DNA of 64,000 nucleotides from Bacteroides sp. (GCA_023665085.1 JAMPEQ010000008.1:1-64000), one strand, 5' to 3'; positions 1-8,340 are shown, counted from the first letter of the stretch. Notes: a model not told the origin generated them from the sequence alone. Made by a program: numbers and translations.

Positions 1-12
1 ATAAAAGAAAAA

Positions 13-43
13 AGCAGACACTTTTTTTGTGTCTACTTTTATT
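13..43 (+). terminator. Terminator of a gene left of the window
   Basis: AGACAC at 16-21 and GTGTCT at 29-34 form a hairpin with a T7 loop, followed by a T-rich tract. It would end a plus-strand transcript that starts outside the window. Confidence 0.55.
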
Positions 44-110
44 TTACTCTTTCACAATAAGCTGTGCATTTTTTATGTGTTTTATACATACTTTTTTATT
101 AGGTGATATG

Positions 111-1151
111 GTGAAGGTATGTAAAGCAAAAATATTTGATTGTGTTTTATTAACCGTTATGCTGGGAACGGCTTTGGTACTTATACTGTTTTCAGCAGAG
201 GCGAAAGAAGGAGCTGTACTGGGGCTTGCACTGGCAGAAAATACTATTATACCCAGCCTTTTGCCTCTGCTGATAATTTTTCTTACAATAATGAAAACAG
301 GTGCAGGCACAGTATTGTCACGCATTTTCGGTGCAGTGACAGTCAAAATTTTCAATCTTCCTGCCGTTGCCTCTTCAACATTGATTTTCGGACTTATCGG
401 CGGGTATCCTACCGGTGCACTAATCACTAATGAACTTTTGAGAAATGATAATATAGATGCCAGACAGGCACGAAGAATTTTGCGTTTTAACTTTTGCGGA
501 GGCTGTGGATTTATTATTACAGCTGTAGGTACAATTACCTACGGAAGCATATCAATAGGCTTGATTCTTTTTGCTTCAAACGTAATCAGTGCAGTTGTAA
601 TAGGTATTTTGCTTTCTTTCAAAGAGAAAAGAATAGAAAATGAATACTTTTCTTATGATGAGGCTGTTCCTTTTAGTGAGGCGTTAAGCTCATCAGTTTC
701 ATCCGCAGTTTCTTCAGTGCTAAGCATTGCTGCGTATGTTATAGTTTTTTCTGCACTGAAAAGCATTGTTGATATTCCGAATGTTCTTATGCCTGCTGCA
801 GAAATAACAAATGGTGTGTGTACAGAAAAATTTGACTTGCCATTGCTGTCTGCTTATCTTGCTTTTGGAGGATTTTGTATACATTTTCAGCTTCTCGGAA
901 TTATTAGTAAAGCCGGAATGAAATATGCAGATTTTCTTTTGTTCAGAGTTATATCTGCACTGTTATCATATGGCGTAACAAAAATAATTCTTTTAGCTTT
1001 TCCGATTGATAAAATGGTTTTTGCAAATGGCAGTGTACAAACGGTAAGCTTTTCAAGTGTAAATGTGACATTATCTGTGTTAATGATAATAGGATGCTTT
1101 GTTTTGATTTTAGACATAAATTCAAAGCGAAGATTTAAAAATAATATTTGA
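111..1151 (+). CDS. ylbJ: YlbJ-like sporulation integral membrane protein
   Basis: Polytopic membrane protein of the nucleoside-recognition (Gate) domain family that contains YlbJ and SpmA/SpmB. The segment GLIGGYPTGA near the middle is the hallmark of YlbJ, and about eight hydrophobic segments fill the ~346 residues. In Bacillus, YlbJ is needed for spore cortex or heat resistance; its transported substrate is unknown. GTG at 111 is chosen because AGGTG at 101-105 sits five bases upstream. ATG at 108 would be too close to that site, and the upstream ATG-like starts lack one. The gene ends just before the strong queL promoter, whose -35 box overlaps its stop codon. Family assignment is good; a role in sporulation is inferred from homologues. 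Confidence 0.72.
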   Translation: MKVCKAKIFDCVLLTVMLGTALVLILFSAEAKEGAVLGLALAENTIIPSLLPLLIIFLTIMKTGAGTVLSRIFGAVTVKIFNLPAVASSTLIFGLIGGYPTGALITNELLRNDNIDARQARRILRFNFCGGCGFIITAVGTITYGSISIGLILFASNVISAVVIGILLSFKEKRIENEYFSYDEAVPFSEALSSSVSSAVSSVLSIAAYVIVFSALKSIVDIPNVLMPAAEITNGVCTEKFDLPLLSAYLAFGGFCIHFQLLGIISKAGMKYADFLLFRVISALLSYGVTKIILLAFPIDKMVFANGSVQTVSFSSVNVTLSVLMIIGCFVLILDINSKRRFKNNI

Positions 1152-1175
1152 CAAATATGTTTTCTGTGATATAAT
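1148..1175 (+). promoter_or_regulatory. Sigma-A promoter of the queL-yhhQ operon
   Basis: A perfect TTGACA (1148-1153) and a perfect TATAAT (1170-1175) are 16 bp apart. Transcription should start near 1182, exactly at the 5' side of the structured leader. Confidence 0.85.
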
Positions 1176-1179
1176 ACAT

Positions 1180-1302
1180 CACGAACATATAATAAAAGGC
1201 AGTTCGTAACCATCCTGCCTGATGACTTCAATAGATTTCACAAATCAAAACTAGGAGAAAAGGCAATAGCCGTAATGCACCCTAGTGGTGCATTTTTTAT
1301 TT
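1180..1302 (+). ncRNA. Structured leader with terminator/antiterminator; riboswitch candidate
   Basis: About 120 nt lie between the predicted transcription start and queL. ACGAAC (1181-1186) pairs perfectly with GTTCGT (1202-1207). GGCA (1198-1201) inside that loop pairs with TGCC (1216-1219), giving an H-type pseudoknot. A small hairpin (GATTT/AAATC, 1234-1246) follows. AATGCACC (1274-1281) and GGTGCATT (1287-1294) then form an intrinsic terminator with six T's. ACTAGG (1250-1255) can instead pair with CCTAGT (1281-1286), which would break the terminator. The genes controlled belong to queuine/preQ1 salvage, so a preQ1- or queuine-type ligand is the natural guess. I could not match it to the preQ1-I, -II or -III consensus by eye. 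The pairings are seen; the ligand is inferred. Confidence 0.7.
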
Positions 1303-1998
1303 ATGGAAAGATATAGCGTCATAAAAGAAAAAAATCCGCGTGAGATTGTTCTGCTTCGCGGTCGGGGCTGTGTATATAAAAAATGCAGTTTCTGTGATTA
1401 TCATACTGACTGCTGTTCAGATGATAAAGAAAATTACCGGCTTAATAAATCTGTTCTTTCGCATATTAACGGCAGATACGGAAATTTAGAGGTTATTAAC
1501 AGCGGTTCTGTTTTCGAGCTTGATAAAAAAACCTTGGAGCTGATAAAAAGTATTGCATACAGCAAAAAAATTAGTACAATTCATTTTGAAAGTCATTTTA
1601 TCTTTGACAGTAAAATAGCCGAATTGCGTAAAGAGTTCAAGGAATTTAGCCTGAAGATGAAGCTGGGACTTGAAACCTTTGATAGTGATTTCAGGGAAAA
1701 TGTTTTGAAAAAAGGAATCAGTGAAGTTAATCCTGAAATTATCAGCAAAAATTTTGATGAGGCAAATTTTCTTTTTGGTATTTCAGGTCAAACAGTTTCT
1801 TCAATGAAGAACGACATCATGTTGGGATTAAAGTATTTTGAAAGAATTTGCGTGAATATTATGTGTGACAATTCTACGCAAATTAAGCCTGATAAAAAAG
1901 TTACGGCTGATTTTATGCAAAAGATATATCCTGAATATAAGGATAATGACAGGGTTGATATCCTGATTAATAATACTGATTTTGGAGTGGGTGACTGA
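1303..1998 (+). CDS. queL: QueL-like radical SAM queuine lyase
   Basis: Small (~231 aa) radical SAM protein. The cluster motif reads GCVYKKCSFC near residue 25, a CX4CX2C spacing, followed by DYH. It resembles the queuine lyase QueL described in Clostridioides difficile, which splits the cyclopentenediol from queuine to give preQ1 for queuosine-tRNA synthesis. The next gene is a YhhQ queuosine-precursor transporter, which supports this reading. ATG 1303 starts the conserved MERYS N-terminus. In-frame GTG codons at 1285 and 1288 lie inside the terminator hairpin, and the only nearby ribosome-site-like bases (GGTG, 1287-1290) are in its 3' arm. Regulation is probably by the leader RNA. A different radical SAM activity on a deazapurine remains possible. 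Confidence 0.68.
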   Translation: MERYSVIKEKNPREIVLLRGRGCVYKKCSFCDYHTDCCSDDKENYRLNKSVLSHINGRYGNLEVINSGSVFELDKKTLELIKSIAYSKKISTIHFESHFIFDSKIAELRKEFKEFSLKMKLGLETFDSDFRENVLKKGISEVNPEIISKNFDEANFLFGISGQTVSSMKNDIMLGLKYFERICVNIMCDNSTQIKPDKKVTADFMQKIYPEYKDNDRVDILINNTDFGVGD

Positions 1999-1999
1999 T

Positions 2000-2698
2000 A
2001 TGATTAATGAATTACTTTTGATAGGATCTGTTGTGTTTATTTTTTCGGCTGTGCTTCTTGCATATAAGTTTTTCGGCAAAACAGGACTTTACTGTGTGTC
2101 GGCAGCAGCAACAATTCTTGCTAATATCGAGGTTGCTATTTTAATTAATGCCTTTGGAATGGAGCAGACACTTGGAAATGTGCTTTTTGCTTCAACCTTT
2201 TTAGTAACAGATATTTTGTCTGAATGTGAGGGCAAAAAAGAGGCAAACAAGGCTGTATGGCTTGGCGTTTTTTCTTCACTCTTCTTCCTTTTTCTTTCAC
2301 AGAGCTGGCTCAAGTATATACCGAGCGAAAATGATTTTATTTCTCCGTCGATAAAAGAAGTTTTTTCAAACACACCCAGAATGATAATCGCATCACTTGT
2401 AGTTTATGCAATCAGTCAGCTGTTTGATGTTTGGCTTTATCATAAGTGGTGGGCATTTACTGAAAAGAAATTTGGAAGCAAGCGTAAATATTTATGGCTG
2501 AGAAATAATGGCTCAACATTAATCAGCCAGATACTTAATACATTGCTTTTCACAATTTTTGCTTTCTGGGGAACATATGATGTTAAAACAATGATATCTA
2601 TTTTCCTGTCAAGCTATGTAATCTATATTTTTACCAGTCTGCTGGATACCCCTGCAGTGTATATTGCCAGAAAAATTCATGATAAGCATAAAAATTAA
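2000..2698 (+). CDS. yhhQ: YhhQ-family queuosine precursor transporter
   Basis: About 232 aa with six or so membrane segments. It has the DUF165/YhhQ pattern, including a conserved LVTDILSE segment and the C-terminal DTPAVY segment typical of the family. YhhQ proteins import preQ0, preQ1 or queuine. ATG 2000 follows the queL stop by one base, and GGAG (1984-1987) lies inside the end of queL, so the two are translationally coupled. The pair forms a two-step salvage route: import of the base, then conversion to preQ1 by QueL. Confidence 0.88.
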   Translation: MINELLLIGSVVFIFSAVLLAYKFFGKTGLYCVSAAATILANIEVAILINAFGMEQTLGNVLFASTFLVTDILSECEGKKEANKAVWLGVFSSLFFLFLSQSWLKYIPSENDFISPSIKEVFSNTPRMIIASLVVYAISQLFDVWLYHKWWAFTEKKFGSKRKYLWLRNNGSTLISQILNTLLFTIFAFWGTYDVKTMISIFLSSYVIYIFTSLLDTPAVYIARKIHDKHKN

Positions 2699-2719
2699 AA
2701 TAGTATATATTAAATTATT

Positions 2720-2753
2720 AACCGCCATACCTCAAGACTGAGATATGGCGGTT
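2720..2753. terminator. Bidirectional terminator between yhhQ and prmA
   Basis: AACCGCCATA (2720-2729) and TATGGCGGTT (2744-2753) form a 10-bp stem between convergent genes. T-rich flanks are present on both sides. Confidence 0.75.
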
Positions 2754-2763
2754 ATGTTATATA

Positions 2764-3711
2764 TTATTGATTTTGTTTTTTTAATACAAATACCAGCCAG
2801 CCTTTTTCTTCAAAACGCTCAATCACCTCAAAATCATTCTGAGCAAAGGAATAAAGCACCTCGTCTTCTCTGGTTTCAATAATTCCTCCTGTTATGTACA
2901 CAGCATCATCAGTCATAAATTTACCTACATCTTCATTAAACTGAATGATGATGTCAGCAACTATATTTGCCACTACAACGCTGTATTTGCCTGAGACCTT
3001 GTCAGATAAATTACCCTGAACAGCAGTAAATTTGCTTTCATCAAGATTATTTTCCTGAGCATTAGCCATTGCTGTTTTTACTGCAAGTGAATCGATATCA
3101 ACACCGAATGCAGATTTCGCTCCAAGTAAAAGAGCTGCGATAGACAAAATACCGCTTCCGCATCCTATATCAAGTACAGTTGAATTATTATCTATATATT
3201 TTTCCAGAGTTTCAAGACAAAGCTTTGTGGTAGGGTGGCTGCCTGTTCCGAAAGCAAGGCCGGGTTCTATATGCAGAACTGTTCTGCCTTGTGGATCATA
3301 TTCATCCTCCCATGTGGGACGGATAAGAAGCTTGTTTCCGATAGGCATAGGGTGAAAATACTGCTTCCAGTTGTTTACCCAGTCCTCTGTGGCGCAGTCA
3401 GCTATATTAATAGTGTGTTCAATTTGCTGGCTGTCAAGACGTTCTTTTATGAAAGAAACAGCTTCAAGCGGATTTTCATGAGGATTGACATATACATGAA
3501 CAATTCCTTTTGTTCTGTCAGCCTGAAGAAGCTTTTCGTCAATAAGATCAATATGTGCAATTTCCATAACCTCTTCTTCAAGGCATGAATAATCTTCAAT
3601 ATATATTCCGTATGGGACTACCATGTTTGCAATACTGCCTGCAGCTTCAATGTCCTTAGTATTTATAGTGATTGATATTTCTGTCCAGCTTTCGTTAACT
3701 GTATTTTCCAT
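2764..3711 (-). CDS. prmA: Ribosomal protein L11 methyltransferase PrmA
   Basis: 315 aa, the usual length for PrmA. The N-terminal substrate-recognition domain covers about residues 1-130. The SAM-binding Rossmann domain carries GLAFGTGSHPTT (151-162) and VLDIGCGSGILS (179-190). A VANIVADI motif matches the family's N-x-x-A/D region. It trimethylates ribosomal protein L11 in the cytoplasm. It lies 21 bp downstream of yhaM on the same strand and probably shares its transcript. Confidence 0.95.
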   Translation of the reverse strand: MENTVNESWTEISITINTKDIEAAGSIANMVVPYGIYIEDYSCLEEEVMEIAHIDLIDEKLLQADRTKGIVHVYVNPHENPLEAVSFIKERLDSQQIEHTINIADCATEDWVNNWKQYFHPMPIGNKLLIRPTWEDEYDPQGRTVLHIEPGLAFGTGSHPTTKLCLETLEKYIDNNSTVLDIGCGSGILSIAALLLGAKSAFGVDIDSLAVKTAMANAQENNLDESKFTAVQGNLSDKVSGKYSVVVANIVADIIIQFNEDVGKFMTDDAVYITGGIIETREDEVLYSFAQNDFEVIERFEEKGWLVFVLKKQNQ

Positions 3712-3732
3712 AATTTACAGCCTCTTTCTGAT

Positions 3733-4659
3733 TTATTCTGATAAATTAACCTTGTGTTCATTATTGGATAAACCGTGGTTATACAGCTTTCTGTTATCCA
3801 GTGCCCACTGCCTGTCTGTAAATTCACCGGTATTAATCTTGCTTGTAGCATTATTGATTTCAAATATCTTTGCATCAAGATCATCAAGAGCAGAAAGAAT
3901 TTCTGCCTCTGCAAACATCGGTCTTACAGGTGATCCGAATTCAGGAACACCGTGGTGTGAAAGTATCATGTGCTCAAGCAGTGTTGCCTTTTCCTGCGAA
4001 ACGCCAAGTCTTTGAGCTGTTTCTTCAATATACATAGCACCTTTAACAAGATGTCCTATCAGCTCTCCGCCGGCAGAATATCCTTTGCAGAGACCTGTTT
4101 TTGATATTTCCATTTCATAAACCTTGGCAGTGTCGTGGAGTATTGCGCCTGACAGCAAAAGCTCTCTGTTTATGTTGGGGTAAACCTGACATACCTTTTC
4201 TGCCATTTCAACTATAGATGCAGTGTGAAGCATGAGCCCGCCGACAATGGCATGATGCAGTCTGTAAGCAGCAGGGTATATCTCAAGCGCCTCTCTGTTT
4301 TTTGTCATAATATCAGATACAATAGCTTTAAAATCATTATCCTCAAAATTGTTGACCTTTTGAAGAAGATTTGAAAATACAGTTTTTCCGCTGTATTCCG
4401 ATGTGGGTGCAAATTCCTTTGCATCAATTCCCGATGCCTTCTTTATTTTGCTTATATTCAATTGGGTTTTGCCGTTATAGCTGTCACATGTGTATTCAAT
4501 TTCAACAACATCATCTATTGCATAAAGTCCGTTGTTTTCAAATCTCCATAATTTTGCAGGATACTCTTTTTTGTCACTGCCGATAATTATCAAATCCAGA
4601 AAGCCGTTACCGTTTTTATCTTTCTTTTCTTTTAAGTCTTTAATTAATGCGTAAGACAT
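3733..4659 (-). CDS. yhaM: 3'-5' exoribonuclease YhaM family
   Basis: 308 aa, matching YhaM/Cbf1. An N-terminal OB-fold (about 1-75) is followed by an HD hydrolase domain with His135/His136, His145, the HD pair at 175-176, and a later LEHMILSHHG segment. YhaM degrades RNA and single-stranded DNA from the 3' end in a Mn-dependent way. Start ATG 4659 follows an AAAGGA-type ribosome site. A promoter with TTGAAT and TATAAT lies just upstream, so yhaM is the first gene of a yhaM-prmA unit. Confidence 0.93.
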   Translation of the reverse strand: MSYALIKDLKEKKDKNGNGFLDLIIIGSDKKEYPAKLWRFENNGLYAIDDVVEIEYTCDSYNGKTQLNISKIKKASGIDAKEFAPTSEYSGKTVFSNLLQKVNNFEDNDFKAIVSDIMTKNREALEIYPAAYRLHHAIVGGLMLHTASIVEMAEKVCQVYPNINRELLLSGAILHDTAKVYEMEISKTGLCKGYSAGGELIGHLVKGAMYIEETAQRLGVSQEKATLLEHMILSHHGVPEFGSPVRPMFAEAEILSALDDLDAKIFEINNATSKINTGEFTDRQWALDNRKLYNHGLSNNEHKVNLSE

Positions 4660-4689
4660 ATCTTTTTCCTTTCAGATTTCATTTTAAAC

Positions 4690-4718
4690 ATTATACAATA
4701 AATGATAATTTTATTCAA
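4690..4718 (-). promoter_or_regulatory. Promoter of yhaM-prmA
   Basis: On the minus strand, TTGAAT (4718-4713) is 17 bp from TATAAT (4695-4690), about 30 bp ahead of the yhaM start. Confidence 0.65.
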
Positions 4719-4780
4719 TGGCTATTTATATATAGTATCATTTTGACTGTTGTGTTCATATAGTGTTTACTTATTGTTTC

Positions 4781-4809
4781 TTGACAAAGTCACATCACCT
4801 TGTTATTAT
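4781..4809 (+). promoter_or_regulatory. Promoter of the PASTA pseudokinase gene
   Basis: TTGACA (4781-4786) and TATTAT (4804-4809) have a 17-bp spacer, 38 bp ahead of the TTG start. Confidence 0.7.
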
Positions 4810-4847
4810 TATCTATGTATATAAACGATAAAATGGAGTGATATACA

Positions 4848-6533
4848 TTGAAGGATTTTGATAATCTTTGCATGAACTGTTTTGAAGAACTGACAAGCGG
4901 AAGTGTGTGCGAAAATTGCAGTTACGATAATGATACTGTGACTGATATGATGTATCTTCAGCCTAAATCTGTTCTTAATGACAAATATCTTGTAGGCGCA
5001 GTTATCGAGCATGAAAGTGATGCTGTTGTATATTCAGGATATGATTTACAGTTAAATGCTAAAATAAATATAAGAGAATTTTTGCCTATGGGCATTGCCA
5101 ATAGATTAGAAGGTAATCTTGATGTGCATGTAAGAGAACGCTACAGAGCATCTTATGAAAAATTTAAGAGCTCATTTATCAATTTATGGACTGCTATTGT
5201 GAAAATGCATAATTTGTCTGCAGTAGTTCCTGCCTATGATGTGTTTGAGCTTAATGGTACTGCTTATGCAATTTGTGAAGATATGAATACAATGAGTCTT
5301 CGCGAATTTCTTATCAGGACTCCTGAGGGTAATATTACGTGGGAAAGAGCAAGGCTCATGTTTATGCCGGTGCTTACAACTATTGAGGCGCTTCATACAA
5401 ACGGAATTATTCACGGTGCAATCTGCCCTGATACTCTTGTTTTGTGTCATGATGGTAAAATAAGACTTAAGGGATTTTCTATCAGTGCGGCTAATACACA
5501 AGGCAGTGGATTTGCTTTTAATGAACATGAAGGGTATACTGCTCTTGAGCAGTATGAAAATAATAATCACAAGCTGTGTCCTGCAACAGATATATATGCT
5601 TTTTCAGCATGTATCTTCAGGGCTTTGGTAGGTCAGAATCCTCCAGATGCAAAGGAGAGAGAGCTTAATGATAAGCTGATGATACCGAATTCAATAGCTG
5701 AAAAAATACCTACTCACATTATAAAGGCTCTCGGCGGAGGTCTGCAGGTGTATCCTGAAAAGCGTACACAGACTGTTGAGAAATTCAGGGAGCAGCTTAA
5801 TGCGGCACCGTCCGTTGTTGCAGCTTCAGCTCCTGTCATTACAGACGAAAATGATCCTGTTAAAGAGGAAGAGCATTATAAAGGTTATCCTGATTATGAT
5901 GAGCCAAAGAAGAAGCCAAATGCTTCAAAAATTGTAGTCACCATATTGGTGATTTTGATTGTAGCAGCAGTTATTGCAGGTGCATATCTGATTAAGAGCG
6001 GTAAGATATTGAATGGCAATAAAGAGACTGAAACATCAACAACCCAGCCTCTTGCCCAATATACTGTTCCTGATTTTGTCAGTGCAGGATATAAGCAGAG
6101 TGATGTTCAAAATACAGGTGCATGGAACTCTCAGTTTAAGATTACTTATAATTCAGAATTCTCTGTTGATGCGGAGGAGGGGATTATCTTTAAGCAGAGT
6201 GTTGCAGCAGGTGAAACTGTTGATGAAGGCTCTGAAATTATTCTCACTGTAAGCAAGGGTGTTGAAACAGCTGAGGTTGATGATGTAGGTGGATTATCTC
6301 TTGATGAAGCAACAAAGATACTGAAGGACAAAGGCTTTAATGTGTCAACTGTTGAAGTATATAATGACGGAGAATATATACCTGATACTGTAAAAAAGGT
6401 ACATGGTATAGCACCGCAGGCAGGCTCTGTAGTTGCTGTCGGAGAAGAGATAATTCTTCAGGTTTACGGCGAGGTTATGACAACCCAGCCTGCACCTGAT
6501 GAAAATCCGGGTTATGATAACACAGCTGAATAA
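4848..6533 (+). CDS. Zinc-ribbon / pseudokinase / PASTA membrane protein
   Basis: 561 aa. A zinc ribbon (CxxC at 8/11 and 21/24) is followed by a Ser/Thr-kinase-like domain (about 45-320), a proline/lysine-rich linker, one membrane helix (about 363-387) and two extracellular PASTA-like repeats (about 405-545). The layout resembles PrkC/StkP kinases, which sense cell-wall fragments. The catalytic parts are altered: the glycine-rich loop has no glycine pattern, the VAIK lysine is Arg76 (INIREF), HRDxKxxN reads HGAICPDT (189-196), and DFG reads GFS (209-211). It is therefore predicted to bind or scaffold rather than phosphorylate. The start is TTG 4848, nine bases after GGAG. No PP2C phosphatase gene is adjacent. 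The function, perhaps wall sensing, is inferred. Confidence 0.85.
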   Translation: MKDFDNLCMNCFEELTSGSVCENCSYDNDTVTDMMYLQPKSVLNDKYLVGAVIEHESDAVVYSGYDLQLNAKINIREFLPMGIANRLEGNLDVHVRERYRASYEKFKSSFINLWTAIVKMHNLSAVVPAYDVFELNGTAYAICEDMNTMSLREFLIRTPEGNITWERARLMFMPVLTTIEALHTNGIIHGAICPDTLVLCHDGKIRLKGFSISAANTQGSGFAFNEHEGYTALEQYENNNHKLCPATDIYAFSACIFRALVGQNPPDAKERELNDKLMIPNSIAEKIPTHIIKALGGGLQVYPEKRTQTVEKFREQLNAAPSVVAASAPVITDENDPVKEEEHYKGYPDYDEPKKKPNASKIVVTILVILIVAAVIAGAYLIKSGKILNGNKETETSTTQPLAQYTVPDFVSAGYKQSDVQNTGAWNSQFKITYNSEFSVDAEEGIIFKQSVAAGETVDEGSEIILTVSKGVETAEVDDVGGLSLDEATKILKDKGFNVSTVEVYNDGEYIPDTVKKVHGIAPQAGSVVAVGEEIILQVYGEVMTTQPAPDENPGYDNTAE

Positions 6534-6550
6534 TTTGTAATAAATATTAA

Positions 6551-6585
6551 AAAGCTAGTTTGCATGGTGCAGACTAGCTTTAATT
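6551..6585. terminator. Bidirectional terminator after the pseudokinase gene
   Basis: AAAGCTAGT and ACTAGCTTT form a 9-bp stem between the convergent pseudokinase and TetR genes. Confidence 0.75.
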
Positions 6586-6605
6586 TATGTGATGTTTATA
6601 TTGTT

Positions 6606-7133
6606 TTATCCCTTTATCATTGAACATGTCACTTTTGAAAGCAGGGGCTTATTGTAATTAGGAAGCTGATACATTACAGCATCAATAAATCCGGCTACAG
6701 TGTATGCAATATTTGCTATTTCACAATAGTTTTCTTCTGTTGTAAATCCACTGTTTTCGGCAATACATGCTACAAGATTTTCCTTGAGTACTTTTAATGA
6801 CGGTCCGCATATGTTGCTGGATTTGAATTTTTTTAGGTATTCAAGTGATTTTTCAATTTCGTTAAGAAGAATATCGATTGTAGGCTTTGGATCAGAGGCA
6901 ATATCATAATAGCTTATATGTTTAGACAGTTCAATAACACCATCCATTATAATCTGGAAACAAGCTTGAAGACAGTCATCCATGCTTTTGTAATGAAGAT
7001 AAAATGTGCTTTTGTTTATGTCAGCCTTATTACAAAGCTCCAGCACTGTTATCCTATTTGCTTCTTTTTCTACGATTAATTCCAGAACAGCATTAAATAT
7101 TGCCGTTCGCGTTCTTTTTATTCTTCTGTCCAT
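6606..7133 (-). CDS. TetR-family transcriptional regulator
   Basis: 175 aa. The N-terminal helix-turn-helix (about 8-55) includes ITVLELCNKADINKSTFYLH, the recognition region of TetR/AcrR proteins. The C-terminal ligand domain resembles the TetR_C type of small Firmicute regulators. It starts at ATG 7133 after AGGAGAAGG. It is divergent from the SDR-symporter pair across a 262-bp region, so it probably controls that pair and itself. The ligand is unknown. Confidence 0.85.
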   Translation of the reverse strand: MDRRIKRTRTAIFNAVLELIVEKEANRITVLELCNKADINKSTFYLHYKSMDDCLQACFQIIMDGVIELSKHISYYDIASDPKPTIDILLNEIEKSLEYLKKFKSSNICGPSLKVLKENLVACIAENSGFTTEENYCEIANIAYTVAGFIDAVMYQLPNYNKPLLSKVTCSMIKG

Positions 7134-7395
7134 AGCCTTCTCCTATCATATAAATTATTATCAATTATACTATTATAGCACAATAATTTACAAATATCAA
7201 CAAAGTGTCAAATATTCATCAACTATGCTAACAATAATCGTAGAATTTTGTGCATAATAACTTGTTTTAGAAAATTACTGTGAAAGATAAGACATTAAAA
7301 TCTGTAACTTATAAAAATTTTTATTGTATTATTATTTGTTTTATAGTATAATACTTTAAGTAAAATATGACATTTAATTCAAGGGGGATAATATA
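7134..7395. promoter_or_regulatory. Divergent control region between tetR and the SDR gene
   Basis: AT-rich, with no reading frame of note. A plus-strand promoter is visible: TTGTAT (7324-7329), a 17-bp spacer and TATAAT (7347-7352). The SDR ribosome site AAGGGGG lies at about 7381-7387. A TetR operator is expected here, but no clean long palindrome stands out; related ATATTTG/CAAATAT words occur around 7190-7215. Confidence 0.55.
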
Positions 7396-8253
7396 ATGAG
7401 TAATACTTGTAAATGCTTCGGAGCTGACTGGCTTTCAGGCAAAACAGTAATCGTTACCGGCGCATCAGGTGGTATGGGTGCAGGAATTGCTGCTACTCTT
7501 ATTAAAAAACATGGCTGCCGTGTAGTTGGCGTTGCAAGAAGCGAAACAAAAATGTTAAAGTTTATTGAGGAGCTTGGTCCGGATTATGCTTCTCAGTTTT
7601 CTTATAAGCTTTTTGATGTATCTTCTAAAGAAAATTGGGAAAATTTTGCTGCAGAGCTTGCCGAAGAGGGTATTGTTCCTTCTGTTCTTATCAACAATGC
7701 AGGTATTCTTCCAAAATTTAAGAGATTTGACAGATATTCATATGATGAAATCGAGAAGGCAATGAATATAAATTTCTATTCATGCGTATATGGTGTTAAA
7801 ACCTTCCTTCCTGTTCTTCTCCAGCAGCCAGATCCTGCAATCATAAACATTGACTCTTCAGCTGCTCTTATGACACTTGCAGGTACCTCAATGTACAGTG
7901 CCTCAAAGGCTGCACTTAAAGGCTTTACAGAGGCTATTCGTGTTGAATTCAAGAATAAAATGTATGTTGGTCTTGTTTGCCCCGGCTTTACTAAGACTGA
8001 TATTTTCCGTGACCAGAAGAATGACGGTGGTAAGGGACAGAAAATTATGGATATGATTTCTACCGATTGTGATTTGATGGTTAAGATGATTATGTTCGGC
8101 ATTGAGCACAAGAGACCTATGATGGTTCAGGGCGTTGATGCACATGCTATGTCAATTTTCAACAGAATCCTTCCGGTTAAGGGATCAGAACTCTTCTCAG
8201 CTGTTATGAAGGCTGCAGATATTGATCTTTTCAACGATGTATTCAAAGACTAA
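7396..8253 (+). CDS. Short-chain dehydrogenase/reductase (SDR)
   Basis: 285 aa classical SDR. The cofactor motif TGASGGMG is at 21-28, NNAG at about 100-103, and the catalytic Ser154/155, Tyr167 and Lys171 (YSASK) are intact. It should be an active NAD(P)-dependent alcohol/ketone oxidoreductase in the cytoplasm. The C-terminal ~80 residues are longer than in minimal SDRs and may shape the substrate pocket. A TetR regulator is divergent and a GPH symporter follows, suggesting uptake and oxidation or reduction of one small compound (sugar, sterol or other). The substrate cannot be told from the sequence. Confidence 0.88.
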   Translation: MSNTCKCFGADWLSGKTVIVTGASGGMGAGIAATLIKKHGCRVVGVARSETKMLKFIEELGPDYASQFSYKLFDVSSKENWENFAAELAEEGIVPSVLINNAGILPKFKRFDRYSYDEIEKAMNINFYSCVYGVKTFLPVLLQQPDPAIINIDSSAALMTLAGTSMYSASKAALKGFTEAIRVEFKNKMYVGLVCPGFTKTDIFRDQKNDGGKGQKIMDMISTDCDLMVKMIMFGIEHKRPMMVQGVDAHAMSIFNRILPVKGSELFSAVMKAADIDLFNDVFKD

Positions 8254-8265
8254 TCATTAAGCTTC

Positions 8266-8303
8266 AGGGTAAAGTTGTTTAAAGAAACAGCTTTACCCTT
8301 TTG
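8266..8303 (+). terminator. Internal terminator between SDR and symporter genes
   Basis: AGGGTAAAGTTGTTT (8266-8280) and its full complement (8285-8299) make a 15-bp stem with a 4-nt loop and a short T-run. No clear promoter follows before the symporter start, so it may act as an attenuator within the pair. Confidence 0.75.
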
Positions 8304-8340
8304 CACTTTTCATTAATTTATGTGATTAAGGAGAAATGTT

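Noticed and set aside
44..427. Minus-strand open frame opposite the ylbJ-like gene
   Set aside because: No ribosome site, low-complexity composition and full overlap with a clear membrane-protein gene; a shadow frame.
1198..1260. Possible match to a preQ1-I riboswitch (hairpin GGCAG/CTGCC with a UUCG-AACC loop)
   Set aside because: The A-rich tail that must follow the hairpin directly in preQ1-I is missing; the next bases are GATGACTTC. Kept as an unassigned candidate instead.
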